Shown: in pieces, positions 8,340-15,072 of the stretch
Position numbering within the stretch: the first letter of the stretch is position 1
Layout: every line of letters begins with the position of its first letter
Assembly (NCBI RefSeq): GCF_001418655.1
Contig: NZ_LIQZ01000049.1
Coordinates: 1-41,094 of the forward strand
Direction: 5' to 3'
DNA from: Streptomyces phaeochromogenes
GTDB lineage: Bacteria; Actinomycetota; Actinomycetes; Streptomycetales; Streptomycetaceae
DNA: 41,094 nucleotides
Made by a program: the position numbers and the translations under genes
Notes under the pieces: generated by a model
Told to the model about the DNA's origin: nothing
Database searches by the model: none
Seen by the model: only the letters and a program-made list of their open reading frames with translations

Positions 8340-9767
8340 ATGAGTACACCGGGTTTCGCGGCCGGGTTTCAGGGGCTGCACGACGAGGCCGAAGTCGCAG
8401 AGCTTCCGGTCAAAGGGGCGCTGCCCGGCTGGCTGGAGGGGAGCCTGCTGCGCAACGGCCCCGCGCGCTACGACGCGGGGGAGCGCTCCCTGCGGCACTG
8501 GTTCGACGGACAGGCGATGCTGCACCGTTTCACCATCGACGGCGGGAAGGTCTCCTACGCCAACAGGTTCCTCGACACCGCCTCCCGACGCGCCGTCGAG
8601 TCGGGGACGATCGCCTACCCCGAGTTCGCGACCGACCCGTGCCGCTCACTGTTCGCCCGTTTCTTCACCCGCTTCTCGCGCAGGCCCACCCTGAACGCGA
8701 ACGTCAACATCACCCGCTTCGGCGACCGCTTCGTCGCGCTGACCGAGACGCCGATACCGGTCGCCTTCGACCGGGACACGCTCGCGACCGCGGGAGTGGT
8801 CGGCTACGAGGACGAGTTGAGCGGCCAGCTGACCACGGCCCACCCGCATCAGGACCCCACCACCGGCGACCTGGTCAACTACCTGCTGCACTTCTCGCGC
8901 ACCAGCGAGTACCGCGTCTACCGGCAGAAGGCCACGGGCACGGCCCGCGAGCTGATCGGCAGCCGTCGGATCGCCCGCCCCTCCTACATGCACAGCTTCG
9001 CGATCACGCGCCGGTACGCGGTCCTCGCGGAGTTCCCGCTCGTGGTGAACCCGATGAGCATCGTGCTCAGCGGCCGGCCGTTCATCGAGAACTACCGCTG
9101 GGGGCCGGAGCGCGGCACCCGCTTCACGGTCATGGACCTGCGCGACGGCTCGGTGCGCGGTGTGTACGAGGGGCCGGCGTTCTTCGCGTTCCACCACATC
9201 AACGCCTTCGACGACGGCGACGACATCGTCCTCGACATGTGCTCGTACGAGGACGCCTCCATCATCGACACGCTGTACCTGGACCGACTGCGCGCGGGCG
9301 ACGCGGTTCCGTTCGCGCTGCCCACCCGCTACCGCATCGGCCTCGGCACCGGCGACGTCGAGGTGCGGCGGCTGTCCGAGGAGTCACTGGAGCTGCCGCG
9401 CATCGCGTACGAGCGGCACAACGGCGTCGACTACCGCTACGCGTACGGTGTGGGCGCCCGCGACCGCAGCGGTGACGACTTCCTCAACCAGCTCGTGAAG
9501 GTCGACGTGACGACGGGGCACGCGCTGAAGTGGTCCGAGGAGGGCTGCTATCCGGGCGAGCCGGTCTTCGTGGCGGCACCGACGGCCGCGCCCGGCGCGG
9601 AGGGCGAGGACGACGGCGTCGTGCTGTCGGTGGTCCTCGACTCGGCGCGGGGCTCGTCGTTCCTGCTCGTGCTGGACGCCCGCACGTACGAGGTGCTGGC
9701 GCGCGCGGACGTGCCGCACGCCATCCCCTTCGGCTTCCACGGGCTGTTCACCCGGCACGCGTCGTAG
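8340..9767 (+). CDS. Carotenoid oxygenase (RPE65/CCD family)
   Basis: The 475-residue product has the landmarks of the seven-bladed iron(II) oxygenases that cleave carotenoids, apocarotenoids or stilbenes with O2. It opens LPGWLEGSLLRNGPARYDAG and continues HWFDGQAMLHRF. Four histidine-bearing motifs could provide the iron ligands: TAHPHQDP (His168), SYMHSFAIT (His218), FAFHHINAF (around 285) and the terminal PFGFHGLF (His467). The start is ATG at 8340, preceded by GGGAGG at a good distance. An in-frame ATG at 8319 lies inside the second operator copy and is less likely. It ends 34 bp from the convergent oxidoreductase gene. The substrate is not evident; no carotenoid biosynthesis gene is in the window. 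Confidence 0.9.
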   Translation: MSTPGFAAGFQGLHDEAEVAELPVKGALPGWLEGSLLRNGPARYDAGERSLRHWFDGQAMLHRFTIDGGKVSYANRFLDTASRRAVESGTIAYPEFATDPCRSLFARFFTRFSRRPTLNANVNITRFGDRFVALTETPIPVAFDRDTLATAGVVGYEDELSGQLTTAHPHQDPTTGDLVNYLLHFSRTSEYRVYRQKATGTARELIGSRRIARPSYMHSFAITRRYAVLAEFPLVVNPMSIVLSGRPFIENYRWGPERGTRFTVMDLRDGSVRGVYEGPAFFAFHHINAFDDGDDIVLDMCSYEDASIIDTLYLDRLRAGDAVPFALPTRYRIGLGTGDVEVRRLSEESLELPRIAYERHNGVDYRYAYGVGARDRSGDDFLNQLVKVDVTTGHALKWSEEGCYPGEPVFVAAPTAAPGAEGEDDGVVLSVVLDSARGSSFLLVLDARTYEVLARADVPHAIPFGFHGLFTRHAS

Positions 9768-9801
9768 GTACGGGCCTCGGTCCCCACGCGAGTTTCGGGC
9801 C

Positions 9802-10956
9802 TTACGCGGGACTCGCCCAGGTCCCGCTCTCCGCGGAGCGGGACATCGCGTCCAGGGCTGCCGCGCTGTGGACGGCGTCCTCGACCGTGGCGCCGTACGC
9901 CGTGCCCTCGGCGATCGAGCGCAGGAAGTTGTAGGCCTCGATGACCTTGAGGTCGTCGTAGCCCATGCTGTTGGCCGAGCCCGGCTGGAAGGCCGCGTAC
10001 TCACCGTGCCCGGGGCCCACGTACAGCGTGCTGACCGGCTGGTCCTGGTACGACGTGCCCCGGCTGACGGCCAGCTCGCCCATGCGGCGGAAGTCCCAGG
10101 AGACCGCGCCCTTGGTGCCGTGGATCTCGAAGCCGTAGTTGTTCTGCTCGCCGACCGAGACCCGGCAGGCCTCCAGGACACCGCGGGCGCCGGAGGCGAA
10201 GCGCAGCAGGCAGGACACGTAGTCCTCGTTCTCCACCGGGCCCAGTTCGCCGCCCGTCGAGCGGGTGTGGCCCGCGGTGGCGCCGGTGGGGCGGGCGCGC
10301 TCGGGGACGAAGACGGCCGTGTCGGCGGCCAGGGACGCGATCTCGCCGAGCAGGAAGCGGGCCAGGTCCACACCGTGCGAGGCGAGGTCGCCCAGCACCC
10401 CGCTGCCGCCGCGCTCACGCTCGTACCGCCAGGTCAGCGCGCCCTCGGGGTGGGCTGCGTAGTCACTGAAGAGGCGGATACGGACGTGTGTGACCGTGCC
10501 GATCTCGCCGGCGGCGATCAGTTCGCGGGCCGCCGCCACGGCAGGCGCGTTGCGGTAGTTGAAGCCGACCGTGCCCTGCACGCCCGCCTTCGTGACGGCG
10601 CCGGCCACGGCCCGCGCGTCCTCGGCGGTGAGACCGACCGGCTTCTCGATCCAGATGTGCTTGCCCGCCTCGGCCATCGCGACGCCGATCTCGCGGTGCA
10701 GGAAGTTCGGGGCGGCGATGCTCACCGCCTGGACCCGGGGGTCGGCGGCGACCTCGCGCCAGTCCCGGGCCGCCGTCGCGAAGCCGTACTGCCCGGCGGC
10801 CTCCTCGGCCCGGCCGGGCACCTCGTCGGCCACGGCGACCAGTTCGGGCCGCACGGGCAGCTGGGGGAAGTGGTGCGGCACACGGGCGTACGCCTGGGTG
10901 TGCACCCGCCCCATCCAGCCGAACCCCACGACGGCGACGCCGAGCGTACTCACCAT
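9802..10956 (-). CDS. Gfo/Idh/MocA-family sugar or inositol oxidoreductase
   Basis: The 384-residue product starts with a Rossmann fold (VAVVGFGWMGRVHTQAYA) and contains the family motif HIWIEKPVGLTAEDA around residue 100. A C-terminal substrate domain includes LGDLASHGVDLARFLLG, where family members place the catalytic lysine/histidine region. These enzymes use NAD(P) to oxidise sugars, inositols or related polyols. The start is ATG at 10956 with GAAGG upstream. It is divergent from a LacI-family regulator and carries a LacI-type operator 24 bp before its start, so it is likely induced by a sugar-like compound. No transporter accompanies it. Confidence 0.9.
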   Translation of the reverse strand: MVSTLGVAVVGFGWMGRVHTQAYARVPHHFPQLPVRPELVAVADEVPGRAEEAAGQYGFATAARDWREVAADPRVQAVSIAAPNFLHREIGVAMAEAGKHIWIEKPVGLTAEDARAVAGAVTKAGVQGTVGFNYRNAPAVAAARELIAAGEIGTVTHVRIRLFSDYAAHPEGALTWRYERERGGSGVLGDLASHGVDLARFLLGEIASLAADTAVFVPERARPTGATAGHTRSTGGELGPVENEDYVSCLLRFASGARGVLEACRVSVGEQNNYGFEIHGTKGAVSWDFRRMGELAVSRGTSYQDQPVSTLYVGPGHGEYAAFQPGSANSMGYDDLKVIEAYNFLRSIAEGTAYGATVEDAVHSAAALDAMSRSAESGTWASPA

Positions 10957-10979
10957 GACTGCCCTTCTTCGGACTTCTT

Positions 10980-10991
10980 TGGACCGGTCCA
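10980..10991. promoter_or_regulatory. LacI-type operator upstream of the oxidoreductase gene
   Basis: TGGACCGGTCCA is a perfect 12-bp palindrome with the central CG step typical of LacI-family sites. It lies 24 bp before the oxidoreductase start and closely matches the site at 11084-11095. Confidence 0.75.
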
Positions 10992-11006
10992 GAACTCTTC
11001 CGGTTC

Positions 11007-11036
11007 ACACTGAAGGCCCGTTCCCGCACGTGTCAA
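11007..11036 (-). promoter_or_regulatory. Candidate promoter of the Gfo/Idh/MocA gene
   Basis: Minus-strand TTGACA (11036-11031) is followed after 18 nt by CAGTGT (11012-11007). The expected start near 11000 places the operator at 10980-10991 just downstream, where a bound repressor would block elongation or initiation. Confidence 0.45.
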
Positions 11037-11062
11037 GCCCCTCAGAGCCTCGTCGGAACCCT

Positions 11063-11095
11063 TTGACAAGCCATCGATCCTTATGGAACGGTCCA
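11063..11095 (+). promoter_or_regulatory. Promoter region and operator of the LacI-family regulator
   Basis: A consensus -35 TTGACA (11063-11068) is followed by the palindrome TGGAACGGTCCA (11084-11095), which differs from the site at 10980 at one position. The operator ends 4 nt before the ATG, which indicates autoregulation. No convincing -10 at standard spacing is visible. Confidence 0.55.
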
Positions 11096-11099
11096 TTTC

Positions 11100-12110
11100 A
11101 TGAGACCACCGACGATCCGTGACGTCGCCGAACGGGCCGGAGTGTCGAAATCCCTGGTCTCGCTCGTGCTGCGCGGATCCGACCAGGTGCGCCCCGAGAA
11201 GCGGCAGGCCGTGCTGGCCGCCGTCGAGGAGCTCGGCTACCGGCCCAACGCCGCCGCACGCAGCCTCAGCGAGCGACGCACCCGCACGGTCGGTGTGCTC
11301 CTCAACGACATGCGCAACCCCTGGTTCGTGGAACTGCTCGACGGCCTCAACTCCCTGCTGCACGCCCACGGCCTGCGCATGCTCCTCGCCGACGGCCACC
11401 TCAACCTGCGCCTGGGCGAGGACCTCACCCGCGCCTTCACGGACCTGCGGGTCGACGGCCTGATCGCGGTCGGCACGCTGCCGGGCCCCGAGGCGCTGCG
11501 CACAGCCGCGACGCGGGTGCCCACCGTCGTCGCCGGCGCCCGCGAACCCGTACTGCCGCATGTCGACCTCGTCGCCAACGACGACCAGCTCGGCGCCCGG
11601 CTCGCCACCGAGCACCTCATCGCCCTCGGCCACCGGCGCATCGCCCACATCGCGGGACAGGGCATGGTCGGCGAACTGCGCCGCCGAAGCTTCGAGACGG
11701 TCATGCGCGAACACGGACTGGCCGACACGGCCGTCGTGGAACAGGGCGACCTGACCGAGGAGGGCGGCTACCGGGCCACGGTCCGGCTGCTGAGTGCCGG
11801 CGAACGGCCCACCGCCGTCTTCGCCTTCAACGACATCGCCTGTGTCGGCGCCCTGTCGGCCGCCGAGGAACTCGGCCTCCGCGTGCCGCACGACCTCTCC
11901 CTCGTCGGCTACGACAACACCTACCTCGCGCGCCTGCGCCACCTGTGGCTCACCACCGTGGACAGCGCCGGCCACGACGTCGGCCGCCGTGCCGCACAGT
12001 GCCTGCTCGACCGGATCGCCGACCCCGCCCGTCCCGCCGAGGTCGTCCTCAGCACACCCGTGCTGGAGGTACGGGGCACGACGGCCGCGCCGCGCGAGAC
12101 CCGCGCCTGA
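11100..12110 (+). CDS. LacI-family transcriptional regulator
   Basis: The 336-residue product has the LacI helix-turn-helix and hinge at residues 4-56 (TIRDVAERAGVSKSLVSLVLRG, then GYRPNAAARSLSERR). A periplasmic-binding-protein-like sensor domain follows, with TRTVGVLLNDMRNPWFVELLDG and, near the end, DLSLVGYDNTYLARL. The start is ATG at 11100. No ribosome site precedes it, so the message may be leaderless or nearly so. It is divergent from the Gfo/Idh/MocA gene and two matching palindromes flank the shared region. The effector is probably a sugar-like product; it might also act on the flavoprotein gene downstream, but no operator copy was seen there. Confidence 0.92.
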   Translation: MRPPTIRDVAERAGVSKSLVSLVLRGSDQVRPEKRQAVLAAVEELGYRPNAAARSLSERRTRTVGVLLNDMRNPWFVELLDGLNSLLHAHGLRMLLADGHLNLRLGEDLTRAFTDLRVDGLIAVGTLPGPEALRTAATRVPTVVAGAREPVLPHVDLVANDDQLGARLATEHLIALGHRRIAHIAGQGMVGELRRRSFETVMREHGLADTAVVEQGDLTEEGGYRATVRLLSAGERPTAVFAFNDIACVGALSAAEELGLRVPHDLSLVGYDNTYLARLRHLWLTTVDSAGHDVGRRAAQCLLDRIADPARPAEVVLSTPVLEVRGTTAAPRETRA

Positions 12111-12269
12111 GTCGCGTACGCCACGAGCACCGACGGCGGGCGACGCGGATGGACGCCCGACCCGAACGAAGCCCGGGGAGCACCGGCGCGGGGCCGTGTC
12201 CTCGTGCGCCAACGGCTCTAGAGTGGGCGGTTTCTGACCGGTTCACCGTGTCCTTCCCTGGAGGAGCGC

Positions 12270-13739
12270 ATGTCCCGCAGACCGCCCCGACGTTCCGTGC
12301 TGCGTGGCCTGGCCGCCGCAGGAACCGCGGTGATCGGCTTCGACCCCTTCACCCGGAGCTGGGCGGTGGCCCCCTCCGACCGGCCACTGCACGGCATCCC
12401 CGACCTGGACGGGACCCTCCACACCGACGAGGCCTCGCTGAGCGCCGCCGCCGACGACTTCGGCCACATCGTGCACCGCCGCCCGGCCGCTGTACTGCGG
12501 CCGGGCTCCGTCGCGGACGTCGTGGCGATGGTGCGGTTCTGCGACAGGCGCGGAATCCCGGTCGCCCCGCGCGGACAGGGCCACGCCACGAACGGCCAGG
12601 CACAGGTCTCCGGCGGCCTGGTCGTCGAGACCACTCCGCTCGACGCCATCCATCCCCTCGGACCCGGCAGCGCCGGCGTCCGGGTCGGCGCGGGCGCGAA
12701 GTGGAGCGACGTCGCCAAGGCCACCCTCGTCCACGGCCTGACCCCACCCGTCTTCACCGACTACCTCGAACTCTCCGTCGGCGGAACACTGTCCGTCGGC
12801 GGCCTCGGCGGCCAGACCCACCGCCACGGCGCGCAGGTCGACAACGTCCTGGAGCTCGAAGTCGTCACCGGCGCAGGGGAGTTGCTGCGCTGCTCCCCGA
12901 CCCGCCACCGCGACCTGTTCCTCGCCGTACTCGCCGGCCTCGGCCAGTGCGCCGTGGTCGTCGGTGCGACCGTACGACTGGTCCGCGCGCCCGAGACCGT
13001 ACGCCACTACCTCCTGCCGTACGACGATCTGCGGACCTTCGTGGAGGACCAGCGCCTGCTCGTCGGCGACCGACGGTTCTCCTACGTCGAGGGGCAGATC
13101 GTTCCGGATGCCACGGGTGCCTTCCGCGGGTACGTCATCGAGGCCGTCGCCTATGGTCCTCCCGCGGGAGACGTTCCCGACGACACCGCGCTCCTACGGG
13201 GTCTGCGGCACGACCCGTCCGGCGCCGAGATCACCGACATGCCGTACTACACCTTCCTCGACCGGCTCGCCCCGGCCGTCGCCGCACTCAAGGAAGCCGG
13301 GCTGTGGGCGTACGCCCATCCATGGCTCAACCTTCTCGTGCCCGGCCGGAGGGTTGCCGAGGTGACAGGCCGGCTCCTGGACGCGCTCACCCCGGACGAC
13401 GTGGGTCCGGGCGGCGTGGTGCTGCTGTACCCGCTGGTGCGCGAGCACCTGAAAACCCCGCTGCTGCGCATGCCCGACGACCCCGTGCCCTACCTCTTCG
13501 CGATCCTGCGGACCACTCCTCCCGACGACACGGCGTCGGTCCGGCGACTGCTGGCGGCCAACCGGTCCGCGTACGACCTCGTCCGCGCGGCCGGCGGCAC
13601 CCAGTACCCGGTCGGTTCCGTGCCCTTCGAACGGGCCGACTGGCGACGGCACTTCGGGTCCGCCTGGCCCCGGTTCGCCGCCGCGCGGAAGACGTACGAC
13701 CCGCGCGGGAACCTCGTCCCCGGACAGGGAATCTTCTGA
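12270..13739 (+). CDS. Tat-exported cytokinin-dehydrogenase-like FAD oxidoreductase
   Basis: The 489-residue product begins with a twin-arginine signal (RRSVLRGLAAAG, residues 7-18). An FAD-binding type-4 (p-cresol methylhydroxylase fold) domain follows, with RGQGHATNGQ at 101-110, where His105 aligns with the FAD-linking histidine of the GHS motif in plant cytokinin dehydrogenases. FTDYLELSVGGTLS (162-175) matches the WTDYL region that holds their catalytic Asp (here Asp164). RHGAQVDNVLELEVVTG, HPWLNLLVP and the terminal YDPRGNLVPGQGIF also fit. Such enzymes cleave the N6 side chain of cytokinins such as isopentenyladenine. The start is ATG at 12270 with GGAGGAG upstream. The family fit is strong; the in vivo substrate is inferred. 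Another side-chain-oxidising FAD enzyme is the alternative. Confidence 0.85.
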   Translation: MSRRPPRRSVLRGLAAAGTAVIGFDPFTRSWAVAPSDRPLHGIPDLDGTLHTDEASLSAAADDFGHIVHRRPAAVLRPGSVADVVAMVRFCDRRGIPVAPRGQGHATNGQAQVSGGLVVETTPLDAIHPLGPGSAGVRVGAGAKWSDVAKATLVHGLTPPVFTDYLELSVGGTLSVGGLGGQTHRHGAQVDNVLELEVVTGAGELLRCSPTRHRDLFLAVLAGLGQCAVVVGATVRLVRAPETVRHYLLPYDDLRTFVEDQRLLVGDRRFSYVEGQIVPDATGAFRGYVIEAVAYGPPAGDVPDDTALLRGLRHDPSGAEITDMPYYTFLDRLAPAVAALKEAGLWAYAHPWLNLLVPGRRVAEVTGRLLDALTPDDVGPGGVVLLYPLVREHLKTPLLRMPDDPVPYLFAILRTTPPDDTASVRRLLAANRSAYDLVRAAGGTQYPVGSVPFERADWRRHFGSAWPRFAAARKTYDPRGNLVPGQGIF

Positions 13740-13753
13740 CCGGGCCGGTCGGC

Positions 13754-13783
13754 CGACGACCCGGTCAGCCGACCGGGTCGTCG
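13754..13783. terminator. Bidirectional hairpin terminator between convergent genes
   Basis: A perfect 12-bp stem (CGACGACCCGGT / ACCGGGTCGTCG) with a 6-nt loop starts 14 nt after the cytokinin-dehydrogenase-like gene. It runs through the stop codon and last codons of the minus-strand gene ending at 13765, so it can serve both. Confidence 0.75.
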
Positions 13784-14559
13784 CACTGCGTACCCGGCGG
13801 GCAGAACCAGAGCAGGGCCGTGTCCACGAGCTCCCGTTCGTCCTCGGTCCCGTCTGCCTCGGAGCCGTACGCGACGAGTGCGTACCGTTCGCCGTCCGTT
13901 GCCTCGAAGCGATGGTCGATGACGTGCCGGGTGCCGCCGCCGCCCAGCTCGCCCGCGATCTCGTCGGCGCGGTACTCGTGCTCGGCCGCCTGCCCCACGG
14001 CGCTCGGGACCTCCTCCATGGCGATCGGTTCGTAGCCGTCGAGCTTCTCGGCCTCGATCTGCGCGGTCTGCAGCGAGGAGTACGGGGAGGTCTCCATCAC
14101 CTGGAACACCTGAAGCCGTCGGGTGCCGTCCGGACTGCGGTAGTCGACGATGTCGATGCCGTACTGCGACGACCGGCTCTTGCGCTCCCAGCCCTTCGGC
14201 AGCGCCACCCGATACCCCGCGACGTCCTGGAAGGACTCGTAGTCCTCGGGGAGGGCCGTCGACGACTCGAAGGTGGTGTCCTGCGAGGGCGAACCCTCCG
14301 AAGGGACGCCGTCGCCGGTCCCGCCCGAGGTCGTCTCCGAGGACTCCTGCCCGGTGGCGGCGGGTTCCTTGTACGGTTCCGGCTCGTCCTTCCAGGCCAG
14401 TGCCCAGATGCCGAAGGCGAGCCCGGCGACCGCGAGTACGATCCCCGTCTGCTGCCGGACGGTCTTCTGCCGCGGCACGTCCAGGTACTGGTCGGTGTGG
14501 AAGAGGCGTTCGCGCCGGGAACCGCCCCACTCCTGCCGCTCGGTGTCGAACACCCTCAT
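13765..14559 (-). CDS. Single-pass membrane protein with extracytoplasmic domain, unknown function
   Basis: The 264-residue product has a cytoplasmic N-terminus (about 37 residues, basic), one transmembrane helix (TGIVLAVAGLAFGIWALAW, about 38-56) and a Ser/Thr/Gly-rich linker. An outer domain starts at GYRVALPKGWERK and ends with two cysteines (FCPPGTQC). The outer domain looks like the sensor domain found outside the membrane in some actinomycete serine/threonine kinases, but no kinase is attached here. The start is ATG at 14559 with GGAGGG 8 nt upstream. It follows the small shared-motif gene by 73 nt and is probably the last gene of that unit. Function unknown. Confidence 0.7.
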   Translation of the reverse strand: MRVFDTERQEWGGSRRERLFHTDQYLDVPRQKTVRQQTGIVLAVAGLAFGIWALAWKDEPEPYKEPAATGQESSETTSGGTGDGVPSEGSPSQDTTFESSTALPEDYESFQDVAGYRVALPKGWERKSRSSQYGIDIVDYRSPDGTRRLQVFQVMETSPYSSLQTAQIEAEKLDGYEPIAMEEVPSAVGQAAEHEYRADEIAGELGGGGTRHVIDHRFEATDGERYALVAYGSEADGTEDERELVDTALLWFCPPGTQCDDPVG

Positions 14560-14632
14560 CGCCGCGGCCCTCCGTGTCGCCGTCCCGTGCCCGTCATCGG
14601 CTGCCTGCCGCCGTCCGTCGTCATCGCGTCGG

Positions 14633-15046
14633 TCATCCGAGGAGTTGGGCGATGCCCTGGACGACGGCTGTCGCCGAGGCGACGGCTCCGACGGCAGCGG
14701 CCTGCGATCCCAGCCAGCCGCGTACGCCCGTCAGCAGGCGGGTGAGGCGTTCCGGCCCGGCGGCTCCGGTGCGCGTGATCTCCGCCTCGGCGTCGGCCAG
14801 TTCACCGTCGAGGGTGGTGTCCTCGGCGCTTCGCTCCCGCGCGGGCAGGGCGTCGCGGAGGGCTCGAATCGCCTGGAGCAGTTCCGCGTGCCGGGGGTCC
14901 GGCTCCGCCGCCGTCTGGTTGACGGAGTACGCGCTGCCGTGGCTGCCGGTGGCGATCGAGCCGCCGCTCATGGAGCCGATGTGCACGCTGCCGGCACCGC
15001 CGTCCTGCGTCGGCCGGCCGGGGGTGGGGTGTCCTGTGTCGCTCAT
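14633..15046 (-). CDS. Small helical protein with N-terminal glycine-rich motif shared with its neighbour
   Basis: The 137-residue product has a disordered start, then a motif at residues 19-43 built of two ten-residue halves (AGSVHIGSMS and GGSIATGSHG). A helical region follows: HAELLQAIRALRDALPARE, DGELADAEAEITRTGAAG and a hydrophobic C-terminal helix about 113-137 ending in GIAQLLG. The motif recurs, 17 of 26 residues identical, at the C-terminus of the product of the next gene upstream. The helical tail could insert into a membrane. The start is ATG at 15046, 26 nt after the upstream stop. I do not recognise a named family; a role as the downstream partner of the membrane protein is inference. 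Confidence 0.65.
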   Translation of the reverse strand: MSDTGHPTPGRPTQDGGAGSVHIGSMSGGSIATGSHGSAYSVNQTAAEPDPRHAELLQAIRALRDALPARERSAEDTTLDGELADAEAEITRTGAAGPERLTRLLTGVRGWLGSQAAAVGAVASATAVVQGIAQLLG

Positions 15047-15072
15047 GTGCTGGGGTCCTTGGGGTCCGGTGC

